Positions 1-9,311 are shown, counted from the first letter of the stretch. The stretch is 64,000 nucleotides of DNA from Halorubrum sp. GN11_10-6_MGM (GCF_005435165.1 NZ_SGUC01000004.1:87035-151034), one strand, 5' to 3'. The notes: generated by a model from the letters alone, not told the origin. Program-made: numbers and translations.

Positions 1-222
1 ATCGACCCCCGGTTCATGGACGCGCTCGGCGACGCGGAGCGCGGCGCGGGGTTCGGGCTGATCCGCACCGTCTACACGGTGATCGGCTCGGCCGGCTCCG
101 TCGGCGTCGGGCTCGTCGCGGACCTCTTCGGCTGGGCCGCCTCGTTCGCCGTCATCGCCGGCATGTCGGGCGTCGCGTTCCTCGTCATCTCGACGAACGC
201 CCTCGTCGGCGAGGGCCGGTGA
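1..222 (+). CDS. MFS transporter, C-terminal fragment (cut by window edge)
   Basis: This is the last 73 codons of a protein that begins before the window; the frame is open from base 1. Two hydrophobic helices rich in Gly, Ala and Val are visible (around residues 20-40 and 45-65), separated by a short loop with D-L-F-G-W. That resembles the last two helices of a major facilitator superfamily permease. Substrate cannot be told from this piece. The protein would sit in the cytoplasmic membrane. An alternative is another multi-helix carrier family. Confidence 0.6.
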   Translation: MDPRFMDALGDAERGAGFGLIRTVYTVIGSAGSVGVGLVADLFGWAASFAVIAGMSGVAFLVISTNALVGEGR

Positions 223-310
223 CCGCGGCACCGGGGGTAGCGACGACGAGCGCGCGTCGACTCGCTCTGACGACCCGAACCTTCGAGTCGGATCGGAACG
301 AAGGGAGCCC

Positions 311-1096
311 GTGTACGACTACCACGCCCACACGAACTACTCGGACGGGGCGTTCCTGCGCTGGATGGTCGAGGCGGCCGCCGACGCCGGACTCGACGGG
401 ATCGGCTTCGCCGACCACTGTAACGTCTCGCCGGAGTCGAGCGCGCGGCGGTACAAGCGCGCGCTCGGGTTCAACCTCGATCTGACCTACGAGCGACGCC
501 GCGAGGCGATCGAGGCGATCCGGGGCGACGCCGACGTCGCCGTGTTCGACGCCGTCGAGATGGACTACGACCCCGCCCACGAGGACGCGGTCGCGGAGTT
601 CCTCGACGAGGCGGCGTTCGACTACGCGGTCGGCAGCGTCCACGAACTCGACGGTGCGAACGTCCACACGCGCTCGCACTTCGCGGACAAACCGGAGTCC
701 GAGCGGCGAGAGCTGGTCGACCGCTACTTCGAGAAGCTGGTCGCCCTGATCGAGTCGGAGCTGTTCGCGATCGCCGCGCACCCGGACCTCATCGAGCGCA
801 ACCCGCACCTCCGCGGGTTCGCCACCGAGGACCACTACGCCGCGGTCGCCGACGCCCTCCGCGAGTCGCGGACCGTCCCGGAGATCAACGCCGGTCGGCT
901 GCTCGACGACTACGGCGAGTTCCATCCGTCCCCCGCGTTCCTCGACCGGCTCGTCGACGCCGACGTCGACGTGACCGTCGGAACCGACAGCCACGAGCCG
1001 GACGAGATCGCGCCCCGGATACGCGAGGTCGAGGCCGAACTCGACCGCCGCGGGCTGGAGCCGGTCCGGCTCGACCACGTGGCGAACGCCGTCTGA
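311..1096 (+). CDS. PHP-domain phosphatase, histidinol-phosphatase-like
   Basis: The 261-residue protein begins at a GTG. Its N-terminus YDYHAHTNYSDG carries the H-x-H metal ligands of the PHP superfamily. Further PHP motifs follow: F-A-D-H-C, V-E-M-D-Y, V-G-S-V-H-E-L-D-G, A-A-H-P-D and G-T-D-S-H near the C-terminus. The G-S-V-H motif and the length fit the HisK/HisJ-type histidinol phosphatase branch, which dephosphorylates L-histidinol phosphate in histidine synthesis. Other phosphoesterase substrates are possible because the family is broad. It stands alone: the upstream gene is a transporter end and no other his gene is nearby. Cytoplasmic, trinuclear metal enzyme by family knowledge. Confidence 0.8.
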   Translation: MYDYHAHTNYSDGAFLRWMVEAAADAGLDGIGFADHCNVSPESSARRYKRALGFNLDLTYERRREAIEAIRGDADVAVFDAVEMDYDPAHEDAVAEFLDEAAFDYAVGSVHELDGANVHTRSHFADKPESERRELVDRYFEKLVALIESELFAIAAHPDLIERNPHLRGFATEDHYAAVADALRESRTVPEINAGRLLDDYGEFHPSPAFLDRLVDADVDVTVGTDSHEPDEIAPRIREVEAELDRRGLEPVRLDHVANAV

Positions 1097-1354
1097 CGAG
1101 ACCGTTTACCGAGCCCATCGAACTTCGCTTCGTCAGCCGACGCGGTTCCGGTGAAATCCGCAGAGACGGACGGACGCCGATCGCCGAATACGGGACCCCA
1201 TTTGACGCGTCGTGATACGAGCGTGACACGGACAGCAGCGACGGCGGAAGCTGCCGACGACGGGCTTCTCGACGATCTTGTGTGAAGTTGAGCTGCTCGG
1301 TTCACGACCATATTCGCAGTGGTTTCCCACCTCGGACATGTCAGCGTGTGAAAC

Positions 1355-1360
1355 TTTTTA
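1355..1360 (+). promoter_or_regulatory. TATA-like box deciding the start of the membrane-protein gene
   Basis: A TTTTTA run lies about 28 bases before the ATG at 1386, the usual distance for a leaderless haloarchaeal transcript. It argues against the upstream in-frame ATG at 1338 and the TTG at 1278, which would lie before or inside the promoter. Confidence 0.5.
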
Positions 1361-1385
1361 TGGGCTAAATTGCGATACGATCTGT

Positions 1386-2117
1386 ATGGCTCGTTCGGAC
1401 AGAGCGGATTATTCGTTGATCGGGGATTTCCTGTACTGGTTGGGGTATGACCGGCTTGAAGACAGGTTTTCGTTTATGCCCCACCCAGTGATCTTCTACG
1501 GTTTACTGGTCGTCCTCACCGCGCTCGTCGGCGTTCAGGGTTCGAGAGTGCTGATGGGCTATCAGTTGGTTTATTTAACTAACCCGTCGGCCCTTATAAA
1601 TCCGTCATTGAGTCTGGTCGCACCGTTCGTAATTGTTTATCTCCATAGGCGTTACCGGCAGGTCCTGGATCATATCGACGTGGAGTCTCGTACTTCTAAC
1701 CCTGAGGCTTTCGACGACTTGGCTCCCAAATGGATTCAACTCGGCCTGTACTCACTCTTCATACTAAACGCCGTCTACCAGTTCGTGATAAATCAAGGAA
1801 TAGAGAAGGTTCTTCAGACTGGTGGCGTATCTGAACTGTTCGGCGTACTTGTACTGCTTCCCTTGGGCCACGGCGTACTCATCTCCGAATTCCTGGCGAC
1901 CTACGCCGGAATACTCCTGTTCTTCCCGCGAAAAATTAGAAAGACCGACTTCAGGATCAACTTCCTCGACCCCGAAGGATTAGGCGGTTTAAGACCTGTG
2001 GGAGAGCTGATGAAATCTGCGTACTACTTCTTAATGCTCGGACTGATTGCCTCCGCAGTAGCACTGTATGGTCCGAGTATACTTACCGGCGTGTCAAGTT
2101 CGCAGTACGGCATTTGA
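1386..2117 (+). CDS. Unknown multi-helix membrane protein, N-terminal part
   Basis: I do not recognise this family. The 243-residue product has about four to five membrane segments: near residues 35-55 (IFYGLLVVLTALVGV), 70-90 (LSLVAPFVIVYL), 120-140, 150-180 and 215-235. Charged loops such as HRRYRQVLDH lie between them. It ends at a TGA (2115-2117), but the same frame stays open for 109 more codons that begin with another membrane helix, so the intact gene was probably about 353 residues. Base composition is clearly more AT-rich than the neighbours, with AGA, TTA and ATA codons that are rare elsewhere in the window. This suggests transfer. Confidence 0.6.
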   Translation: MARSDRADYSLIGDFLYWLGYDRLEDRFSFMPHPVIFYGLLVVLTALVGVQGSRVLMGYQLVYLTNPSALINPSLSLVAPFVIVYLHRRYRQVLDHIDVESRTSNPEAFDDLAPKWIQLGLYSLFILNAVYQFVINQGIEKVLQTGGVSELFGVLVLLPLGHGVLISEFLATYAGILLFFPRKIRKTDFRINFLDPEGLGGLRPVGELMKSAYYFLMLGLIASAVALYGPSILTGVSSSQYGI

Positions 2118-2444
2118 TCTGTACAGCGATTTCTGTTTACTCTCGCCTGGTTACTGGCGATCGGTCTCATTGGTTACGGGTTGGCCCAGATTCACTGGTT
2201 CATGAAGCGAGAGAAGCGAAAGGAGTTGACTAAACTGGATAAGAGAGCCCGGGATCTGGTTGATAAACCGTTTGAAATACAGGATCTGGAAATAAGTGAC
2301 GAAGAAAAATACGAGGAGCTCAGAATGAGAATGGACTACATAAACAACACCAGAGAGTATCCTACCACGTTCACAATGTGGGCACAGCTCTCGATAGGAG
2401 TAATACTTCCAAAAGCGATTCAAATGCTGCTCTCAGCGGTATGA
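2118..2444 (+). pseudogene. In-frame continuation of the membrane-protein gene after a TGA stop
   Basis: Directly after the stop at 2115-2117, with no shift of frame, the sequence encodes a hydrophobic helix (RFLFTLAWLLAIGLIGYGLA). A basic, helical cytoplasmic tail (MKREKRKELTKLDKRARDL) and a final hydrophobic stretch (WAQLSIGVILPKAIQMLL) follow. The best alternative start here is a TTG at 2181, which would cut the helix in half. The simplest reading is one gene broken by a nonsense change, for example CGA or GGA to TGA. Translation reinitiation giving a separate small protein is less likely. A sequencing error cannot be excluded. Confidence 0.55.
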
Positions 2445-2450
2445 ATCCCT

Positions 2451-3689
2451 TTATTGCTCGTCGAACAACGTCTCGCCGTCGACCATGTGCGCCTCGACGG
2501 CATCCATGTCGAGGGTGACGCCGAGGCCGGGCTTCTCCGGCACCTCGATGTAGCCGTCCTCGATGACGTCCTCCTCGACGAGGTCCTCCCACCAGCCGAG
2601 CTCGTAGGAGTGGTACTCGATGGCGAGCGAGTTCGGGATCGAGGTGCCGACGTGGGCCGCCGCCATCGTCGCGATCGGCGAGGCGACGTTGTGCATCGCG
2701 ACCGGGACGTAGTACTGGTTCGCGACGTCCGCGATCTTGCGGGTCTCGCGCATCCCGCCGACCTTCGGCAGGTCGGGGGCGACGATGTCGACCGCCTGGT
2801 TCTCGATGAGGCGGCGCAGCTCGGTGACGCGGTAGCGGTTCTCGCCGACCGTGATCGGCGTGGTCGTGTTCTTCGTGACCTCCTCTTGGACTTCGAGGTT
2901 CTCCGGCGGCACGGGGTCTTCGAGCCACCAGACGTCGTACTCCTCGATGGCGTCCGCGAGGCGCTTCGCCGAGCCGCCCGAGAACGTCCAGTGGCAGTCG
3001 AAGGAGACGTCGGCCTTGTCTTTCACGCGCTCGGTGACCTTCTCGACGATCTCCGCCTTGTGGCGGATCTCGCCGGGCCGGAGGTGACGGTTCGCGCGGT
3101 CCTTCTCGTAGCCCGAGGGGACGTCGAGGTCGAACTTCAGGGCGTCGTAGCCGAGCTCGTCGACGACGCGCTCGGCCTCGTCCGCGCAGGCCTCGGGGTC
3201 CGCCTCGTCTTCGGTGTGGCAGTCGCAGTAGACCCGCATCTCGTCGCGGTACTTCCCCCCGAGCAGCTGGTAGGCCGGCACGTCGAGGATCTTCCCGGCG
3301 AGGTCGTGGAGCGCGACCTCGATGCCGGAGATGGCCGTGACGGTGACGCCCTCGACGGAGCCCTCGCCGGACATCTTCTGGATGAGGTGTTCGTAGAGCC
3401 GGTCGATGTCGAGCGGGTTCTCGCCGATCACGAACGGCTTCATGCGCTCGATGAGTTCGGGCACGCCGGCGCCCCAGTACGCCTCGCCGGTCCCGACGAC
3501 GCCGGCGTCGGTGTAGACGCGGACGAGCGTCCACGGGAAGTTCCCGTCGACCATCGTCGTCTGGACGTCCGTGATCTCGACGTCGCGGCCGCCGCCGCGC
3601 GTTCCCGTGGTCCCCATGGTCTCGGCGGAGAGCTCCCGCATCGTGTACTCCGCGTTCGGGTCGTGAAGCGACTCGTAGTTCCGGCTCAT
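2451..3689 (-). CDS. Mandelate racemase/enolase-superfamily sugar-acid dehydratase (gluconate-dehydratase-like)
   Basis: The 412-residue protein has the enolase-superfamily plan: a capping domain (residues about 35-150) and a TIM barrel. Metal ligands fit Asp231 (S-F-D-C-H-W), Glu257 (W-L-E-D-P) and Glu283 (V-G-E-N-R). Lys185 in L-K-F-D and His333 in A-M-H-N-V-A are likely acid/base residues. The C-terminus has the typical P-G-L-G-V. Such enzymes remove water from aldonic acids to give 2-keto-3-deoxy acids. The haloarchaeal gluconate dehydratase of the semi-phosphorylated Entner-Doudoroff route is my best guess; galactonate or xylonate are alternatives. The ATG at 3689 is chosen because the longer frame upstream overlaps the divergent promoter region. 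Confidence 0.75.
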   Translation of the reverse strand: MSRNYESLHDPNAEYTMRELSAETMGTTGTRGGGRDVEITDVQTTMVDGNFPWTLVRVYTDAGVVGTGEAYWGAGVPELIERMKPFVIGENPLDIDRLYEHLIQKMSGEGSVEGVTVTAISGIEVALHDLAGKILDVPAYQLLGGKYRDEMRVYCDCHTEDEADPEACADEAERVVDELGYDALKFDLDVPSGYEKDRANRHLRPGEIRHKAEIVEKVTERVKDKADVSFDCHWTFSGGSAKRLADAIEEYDVWWLEDPVPPENLEVQEEVTKNTTTPITVGENRYRVTELRRLIENQAVDIVAPDLPKVGGMRETRKIADVANQYYVPVAMHNVASPIATMAAAHVGTSIPNSLAIEYHSYELGWWEDLVEEDVIEDGYIEVPEKPGLGVTLDMDAVEAHMVDGETLFDEQ

Positions 3690-3785
3690 ACCCCCCGGTT
3701 CATTCGGAACAGGGTAAATGTTTACCTTCGCACGCCGCACGCGTCGAACAGGTGGCTTTTCATCCCCGTACGCGCAATAGCGGCC

Positions 3786-4271
3786 ATGGTCGAGATCACT
3801 GATTCTCTCGCGTGCCTGTACACGGGTCGGGTGGAGTCGCGCGGCGACGACTACGTCGTCACGGTTCCCGCCTCGGAGATCGAACACGGAAGCGTCAGCG
3901 TCGGGGAGACGTACCGGATCGCCGTCTTGGACCGGACCGCTCCCGACGAGGAGGAGTCGGCGTCGGCCGCCGACGGCGACGCCGTGTCCGCGCCCGACGC
4001 GAACGGCTCCGCGGGCGGGACGCCCGCAGACGACGACCAGCGGCCGACCTCTCGCGGCGCCGCCGGCGCGGTCCAGCCGGACCCGCCCGTCTCGGAGGGC
4101 GAGGTGCGCGAGGTGACGATCGAGACTCTCGGCGACAAAGGCGACGGCATCGCGAAGATCGAGCGAGGCTACGTCGTCATCGTCCCCGACGCCGAGCCGG
4201 GAGAGGAACCCACGGTCGAGATCACGAGCGTCCGCGAGAACGTCTCGTTCGCGAACGTCGTCGAGGAGTAG
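3786..4271 (+). CDS. TRAM-domain RNA-binding protein
   Basis: The 161-residue protein has two parts joined by a low-complexity acidic linker (residues about 60-100). The N-terminal part (Y-T-G-R-V-E-S-R-G-D-D) is a short beta segment seen in haloarchaeal relatives. The C-terminal part, from about residue 102, reads V-T-I-E-T-L-G-D-K-G-D-G-I-A-K and then V-V-I-V-P and V-E-I-T-S-V. This is a canonical TRAM domain, as in TrmA/RumA and MiaB proteins. No enzymatic domain is attached, so it is probably a stand-alone RNA chaperone-like binder. It is divergent from the dehydratase gene at 2451-3689, with a 96-base gap that would hold both promoters. Confidence 0.85.
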   Translation: MVEITDSLACLYTGRVESRGDDYVVTVPASEIEHGSVSVGETYRIAVLDRTAPDEEESASAADGDAVSAPDANGSAGGTPADDDQRPTSRGAAGAVQPDPPVSEGEVREVTIETLGDKGDGIAKIERGYVVIVPDAEPGEEPTVEITSVRENVSFANVVEE

Positions 4272-4340
4272 CGGTCGCAGCCCCCACGTCTTTCAACCGC
4301 TGCGTCTCTCAGTCACCGCTCCGTCCAGTCGCCGCGTTTC

Positions 4341-5462
4341 TCAGTCGCCGCGCCCCTTTCCTTCGGGCGGGCTTCCCCGCGAGAACAGCGACCGCAGGTT
4401 CGACGCCGAGAAGAACGAGGAGGGCTCGTCCATGTGGACGCCGATCTCGCCCGACAGCGCACGCAACCCGACCCGCTGAACGGGCCTCGGGAGCGAGTAA
4501 CACCGCCGGATCGCCTTTCCGAGTCGGATCTCGGTCGCCAGCTCGTCGCGCCAGCCCGACTCGTAGGCGTCGAGCGTCGTCGGGTCCTCCGGGTCGACGA
4601 CGCTGGCAGCGACGTCGGCCGCGCGCATCCCGTAGAGGATGCCGCCGCCGGTGAACGGCTTCGTCTGCGCGGCCGCGTCGCCGATCAGGAAGCCGCGGTC
4701 GCTCGTCGTCCGTGCCGGCGGCCCCACCGGGATCGCCCCCGAGCAGCGCCGGTCGGTGGTCGCGCCGTACGCGTCGGTGAGTCGATCGAACGCCCCAGAG
4801 ACGTCCTCGCTCGGCGGCGCGGCCAGCCCGTACTCGACGCCGGCGTCGCCGCGGGGGATCCGCCACGCGAAGAACGTCGGCGCGGTGAGGTGGACGTCGA
4901 CAAAGTCGCTCGCGTCCGACTCGGGGTCGAATCCGAGAACTCCGTGGAGCAGTTCGTCCGGCTCCGGAAGGTCGAGCGCGCGGCGCACTCGCGAGGTCGG
5001 CCCGTCGCAGCCGGCGACCATCCGCGCCTCGAACCGCTCCGTCTCGCCGCCGTCTCCGAGGCTGGCCTCGACGACGACCCGGTCGTCGCGCTCGTCGACC
5101 GAGACGACGGTGTGGCCCTCGCGGAGATCCGCGCCCGCCTCCGCCGCGAAGTCGGCCAGCGTCCGGTCGAGCCCGACCCGGTCGATCACGTTCGACACCG
5201 GTTCTCGCTTATAAAACGGGTAGCTCCGAGAGCCGGGGCCGTCGACGTGGAACCGCGCGCCGTAAACCCGGTTCTGTCGGAGCCGCGCTACCGCCTCGTC
5301 GTCGACGTACTCCCAGATGTCGGTCGAGACGTGCCCGGAGCAGGCCAGCGGCTCGCCGACGGTCCCCGACTCCAAGAGGAGGACCTCGCGGCCCGCCTCG
5401 GCGGCCCGGCGCGCGAACCGCGATCCGGCCGGCCCCGCTCCGACGACGACGAAGTCGTACAC
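4341..5462 (-). CDS. Geranylgeranyl-reductase-family FAD-dependent oxidoreductase
   Basis: The 373-residue protein starts with the FAD dinucleotide-binding motif V-V-V-G-A-G-P-A-G-S. It has the G-C-D-G-P-T-S motif near residue 150 and the late FAD motif G-F-L-I-G-D-A-A-A-Q-T-K-P-F-T-G-G-G (residues about 260-280). This is the pattern of geranylgeranyl reductases, which saturate isoprenoid chains of archaeal lipids or other prenyl compounds. Q-T-K-P-F-T-G-G-G-I is typical of that family. Several paralogues usually exist per haloarchaeal genome, so the exact substrate (phospholipid, menaquinone tail or other) is open. Monocistronic on the minus strand. Confidence 0.8.
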   Translation of the reverse strand: MYDFVVVGAGPAGSRFARRAAEAGREVLLLESGTVGEPLACSGHVSTDIWEYVDDEAVARLRQNRVYGARFHVDGPGSRSYPFYKREPVSNVIDRVGLDRTLADFAAEAGADLREGHTVVSVDERDDRVVVEASLGDGGETERFEARMVAGCDGPTSRVRRALDLPEPDELLHGVLGFDPESDASDFVDVHLTAPTFFAWRIPRGDAGVEYGLAAPPSEDVSGAFDRLTDAYGATTDRRCSGAIPVGPPARTTSDRGFLIGDAAAQTKPFTGGGILYGMRAADVAASVVDPEDPTTLDAYESGWRDELATEIRLGKAIRRCYSLPRPVQRVGLRALSGEIGVHMDEPSSFFSASNLRSLFSRGSPPEGKGRGD

Positions 5463-5519
5463 GCTCGAAGTAACCGGGTCGGGATATATAAACGCTGCCG
5501 GCTCTCGACCGACTCGGCG

Positions 5520-7787
5520 TCACTCCCCGTCGCCGAGCCACCCGAGCGCGGCGTCGAGGTCCGTCCGCGGCGGCGAGCAGGCGAACCCCTCGCAGACGTA
5601 GGCGGTCGGCTCGCCGTCGACCGCGTCGCGGTCGGCCCATATCGGCGGCGCCTCGGCCATCCCGAGGCGGTCGAGCCACTCGTCGAGGCCCGCCGCGGTC
5701 GCCGGACGCGGCGCCACGAGGGCGCCCGGCAGGTACCGCTCGCCGAGCGTCTCGCGCCACTCGTCGGGGACCTCGTCGGCGGCGATCGTCACCTCGATCC
5801 CGCCGGTCTCGACCAGATCCGCCGCGCGCACGAGCGAGGCGTGTTCCAGCGGCCCCCCGCGGATCCGGTCGGCGTGCGTCGTCACGACGCGCGCGGCGAT
5901 CTCCCGGAACTCCCCGTCGGTCCGGAAGCCGTCGAGGAGCGCGAGCGTCTCGACCGCGACGCCGAGACTCGACGGCGTCGACCGGTCGGTGAACTCCTGC
6001 GGCCGCGCGATGAGGGGGCCGGTGTCCCCGCCTTCGCCCGCGCCTCCGCTTCCGTCTGCGCTCCCGCCTTCGCCCGCGCCTCCGCTTCCGTCCCCGTCGA
6101 GCGCTCGGGTGAAGTAGATGGTCCCGTCGTCGGCGTCGTGGAACTCGTCGACGAGCGCGTCGGCCAGATCCAAGGCGAACCCGAGCGGCTCGGGGTCGCC
6201 GGTCGCGGCGTAGACGTCGAGCGCGCCGCGCGCGAGGAACGCGTAGTCGTCGAGGTACCCCGGCCCGCGCACGTCGCCGTCGAGCCAGCGGCGGGCGAGC
6301 GCGCCGGTCTCGCTGTCGGCGTCGTAGAGCCGGTCGCGGCAGAAGTCGAGCGCCTCGCGGGCGATCTCGGCGTACGGTTCACCGAGCGCGTTCCCGGCCC
6401 GCGCGAACGCCGAGATCGCCCGCCCGTTCCACGCGGCCAGCACCTTCTCGTCGCGGGCGGGTCGCGGCCGCGACTCCCGGGCGTCGAACAGCACCGTCCG
6501 CGCCTCCGTCAGCGCCTCGCGGACCGCCTCCGTCGACAGGTCGCGGTCGGCGGCCAACTCCTCGACCGACGCCGCGATCGTCGGGACGGTCGTGCCGCGC
6601 TCGAAGTTCCCGCCGGGACGGATCCCGTAGCGCTCCTTCGCCAGCGACGCCGCCGGCTCGTCGAGGACCACGTCGACCTCCTCGGGCGTCCAGACGTAGA
6701 AGGCGCCCTCGACGTCCCCGTCCCCGTCGGACTCTCCCCCGTCGCGGCGACTTTCCGGGAGCCGGCTCCGCGCGTCGAGGGTGCTGAAGAAGCCGCCGTC
6801 GTCGTGGCGGAGCTCGCGGTCGAGGAACGCGAGCGACTCGCTCGCGACGCGGGCGTACGCGGAGTCGCCGGTTAGCCGGTAGCCGTCGAGGTACGCCATC
6901 GGCAGCTCGGCGTTGTCGTACAGCATCTTCTCGAAGTGGGGGACCGTCCACTCGCGGTCGACCGCGTAGCGGTGGAACCCGCCGCCGATCTGGTCGTACA
7001 TCCCGCCGCGGGCCATCCCGTCGAGGGTGCCCGTCGCCGCCGACAGCAGCGCGTCGCGACCGCGGGCCGCGTACGCGCGCATGAGGAGGTCGACCCGGCC
7101 CGGCATCGGGAACTTCGCGCCGCCGCTCCCGAAGCCGCCGTACTCCTCGTCGTAGCCGCGCAGCGCCGCCGCGGCCGCGGTGTCGAGCAGGTCGTCTCCG
7201 GCCGGACCGGCGGCGCCCTCCCCGTCCGAGTCCGTCGCGGCGGCGGTCGAATCCGGCACCGACTCCAGTTCGTCGCGCGCGCTCTCGGCCCACTGGTCGG
7301 CGCGTCGCTTCATCTCCTCGCGCTGCTCGGGGTCGCTCCACGAGTCGGCGATCCGCTCACAGAGGTCGCGGAAGCCGGGCTGGTTCCGCCGCGGCTCGGG
7401 CGGGAAGTAGGTCCCGATGTAGAAGGGCTTCCCCTCGGGCGTACACCACGCCGAGAGGGGCCACCCGCCGCCGCCGGTGACGAGCTGGCAGACGGTCATG
7501 AACGTGCTGTCGACGTCCGGGCGCTCCTCTCGGTCGACCTTGATCGGGACGAACGACTCGTTCACGACGCTCGCGACCGACTCGTCCTCGAAGCTCTCCT
7601 CGGCCATGACGTGACACCAGTGACACGAGGAGTAGCCGATGGAGACGAACACCGGGACGTCGTGTTCGCGGGCGCGCTCGAACGCCTCGTCGCCCCACGG
7701 CTGCCAGTTGACGGGGTTGTCCGCGTGCTGCCGGAGGTAGGGACTCGCCTCGCCGTCGAGGCGGTTCCGCTCGGTCGGCTGTGACAT
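5520..7787 (-). CDS. DUF255 thioredoxin-domain protein (YyaL/SPATA20 family)
   Basis: The 755-residue protein starts N-R-L-D-G-E-A-S-P-Y-L-R-Q-H-A-D-N-P-V and carries a thioredoxin-like C55-H-W-C58 motif followed by M-A-E-E-S-F. It ends in a long alpha/alpha-barrel region resembling cellobiose epimerases. This matches the highly conserved DUF255 family found in all domains, whose function is still poorly defined. Around residues 565-590 there is a Gly/Glu/Ser-rich insert encoded by two 29-base direct repeats (6028-6056 and 6064-6092, 36-base period). It is absent from the conserved core and probably a flexible loop. Cytoplasmic, no signal peptide. Confidence 0.85.
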   Translation of the reverse strand: MSQPTERNRLDGEASPYLRQHADNPVNWQPWGDEAFERAREHDVPVFVSIGYSSCHWCHVMAEESFEDESVASVVNESFVPIKVDREERPDVDSTFMTVCQLVTGGGGWPLSAWCTPEGKPFYIGTYFPPEPRRNQPGFRDLCERIADSWSDPEQREEMKRRADQWAESARDELESVPDSTAAATDSDGEGAAGPAGDDLLDTAAAAALRGYDEEYGGFGSGGAKFPMPGRVDLLMRAYAARGRDALLSAATGTLDGMARGGMYDQIGGGFHRYAVDREWTVPHFEKMLYDNAELPMAYLDGYRLTGDSAYARVASESLAFLDRELRHDDGGFFSTLDARSRLPESRRDGGESDGDGDVEGAFYVWTPEEVDVVLDEPAASLAKERYGIRPGGNFERGTTVPTIAASVEELAADRDLSTEAVREALTEARTVLFDARESRPRPARDEKVLAAWNGRAISAFARAGNALGEPYAEIAREALDFCRDRLYDADSETGALARRWLDGDVRGPGYLDDYAFLARGALDVYAATGDPEPLGFALDLADALVDEFHDADDGTIYFTRALDGDGSGGAGEGGSADGSGGAGEGGDTGPLIARPQEFTDRSTPSSLGVAVETLALLDGFRTDGEFREIAARVVTTHADRIRGGPLEHASLVRAADLVETGGIEVTIAADEVPDEWRETLGERYLPGALVAPRPATAAGLDEWLDRLGMAEAPPIWADRDAVDGEPTAYVCEGFACSPPRTDLDAALGWLGDGE

Positions 7788-7939
7788 ACGCCCGGTTCGA
7801 TCCGGCGCGGCAAAAGGCGTCCGGGCCGCGACGAGCGTCCCACCGCCGACGTTGACTCGCCACTATTTACCCATGAACTCGCATATATCTTCCCGGTGAG
7901 AGAGTAAGGTTTACACTACCGTGCGGACACCCGTCGGGC

Positions 7940-9223
7940 ATGACGGAGACCGTACTCCTAGTGGGGGGCGGCGGCCGCGAACACGCGATCGCCCGGGCGG
8001 TGGCGGACGACTGCGCGCTGTACGCCTGCGCGAGCGTCCGGAACCCGGGAATCCGACGGCTCGCCGACGGGTTCGAGACGATAGACGAGACCGACGCCGC
8101 CGCGGTCGCCGACTACGCGACGGCGGTCGGCGCCGACCTGGCGGTCATCGGCCCGGAGTCGGCGCTCGAAGCCGGGGTCGCGGACGCGCTCGACGACGCC
8201 GGCGTCTACGCGTTCGGCCCCCGCGCCGCGGAGGCGCGTCTGGAGACGGACAAGGCGTTCCAGCGGGAGTTCATGGAGGAGCACGCGATCCCGGGCTGTC
8301 CCGACTACGCGGTGTTCGACGACACCGAGGCGGCCTGCGAGTACATCGACGACTACGACGGTGACCTCGCCGTCAAGCCCGCCGGTCTCACCGGCGGGAA
8401 GGGCGTGAAGGTCATCGGCGATCAGGTGACCGCGGAGGAGGCCAAGGCGTACCTCCGAGACTCGGAGTACGACCGCGTCGTCCTCGAAGAGCGGCTCGTC
8501 GGCGAGGAGTTCACGGTTCAGGCGTTCGTCGCGAACAGGGACGTGCGGACGACGCCGGCGGTCCAGGACCACAAGCGAGCCTACGAGGGCGACGAGGGGC
8601 CGAACACCGGCGGGATGGGGTCGTACACGGACACCGGGCTCTCGCTGCCGTTCATGGCCGAGGGCGACTACGAGGCTGCTACCGACGTGCTGGAGGCGGT
8701 CGTCGACGCGCTCCCCGACTACAAGGGCGTCCTCTACGGGCAGTTCATGCTCACCGACGCGGGGCCGAAGGTGGTGGAGTTCAACGCGCGCTTCGGCGAC
8801 CCGGAAGCGATGAACACGCTGCCCGTCCTCGACACGCCGTTCGTCGACGTGCTCGTCGCCGCGCGCGACGGCGAGTCGCTCCCCGAACTCGCGTTCTCGG
8901 GCGAGGCGACCGTCTGCAAGTACGCGGTGCCGGACGGCTACCCCACCGACCCCGACGCGGGCGCGGAGATCGCGGTCGACGAGGAGAGCGCCGGTGACGC
9001 CCTCCTCTACTACGCCAGCGTCGACGAGCGCGACGGCCGCTTGTACACGACCACCTCGCGGTCGTTCGCGGTCGTCGGCCGCGGCGATTCCATCCCGGCC
9101 GCGGAGGCGCAGGCCGAGGACGCGCTGTCGGCCGCGGGCGACCGCGTCCGGATCCGCCACGACATCGGCACCGCCGACCTCGTCCAGCGCCGGATCGACC
9201 ACATGGACGAGCTCCGGGACTGA
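7940..9223 (+). CDS. purD: Phosphoribosylamine--glycine ligase (GAR synthetase)
   Basis: The 427-residue protein starts T-E-T-V-L-L-V-G-G-G-G-R-E-H-A-I-A, the PurD N-terminal signature. It then shows the ATP-grasp core: V-K-P-A-G-L-T-G-G-K-G-V, H-K-R-A-Y-E-G-D-E-G-P-N-T-G-G-M-G and F-N-A-R-F-G-D-P-E-A. Length is normal for the family. It joins phosphoribosylamine and glycine with ATP in the second step of purine synthesis. A TTTACA box at about 7910-7915 lies 28 bases before the ATG and supports this start and a leaderless mRNA. No other pur gene is adjacent. Confidence 0.97.
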   Translation: MTETVLLVGGGGREHAIARAVADDCALYACASVRNPGIRRLADGFETIDETDAAAVADYATAVGADLAVIGPESALEAGVADALDDAGVYAFGPRAAEARLETDKAFQREFMEEHAIPGCPDYAVFDDTEAACEYIDDYDGDLAVKPAGLTGGKGVKVIGDQVTAEEAKAYLRDSEYDRVVLEERLVGEEFTVQAFVANRDVRTTPAVQDHKRAYEGDEGPNTGGMGSYTDTGLSLPFMAEGDYEAATDVLEAVVDALPDYKGVLYGQFMLTDAGPKVVEFNARFGDPEAMNTLPVLDTPFVDVLVAARDGESLPELAFSGEATVCKYAVPDGYPTDPDAGAEIAVDEESAGDALLYYASVDERDGRLYTTTSRSFAVVGRGDSIPAAEAQAEDALSAAGDRVRIRHDIGTADLVQRRIDHMDELRD

Positions 9224-9311
9224 GACCGCGGGCCCGGAGGACCGCGGCCGCGAACTCTCGCACCCGCGACCGGGAGCGACCCTTTTATCCCCGCCGTCCG
9301 AACCGGGAGGC

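Noticed and set aside
2115..2117. Selenocysteine or other read-through at the TGA
   Set aside because: Haloarchaea have no known selenocysteine system and no SECIS-like structure was evident. A nonsense mutation is simpler.
4434..6875. Very long open frames opposite the flavoprotein and DUF255 genes (also 2454-3785 and many others)
   Set aside because: High-GC haloarchaeal genes leave the complementary frames open. These translations are Arg/Pro/Val-rich, lack motifs and oppose well-recognised genes.
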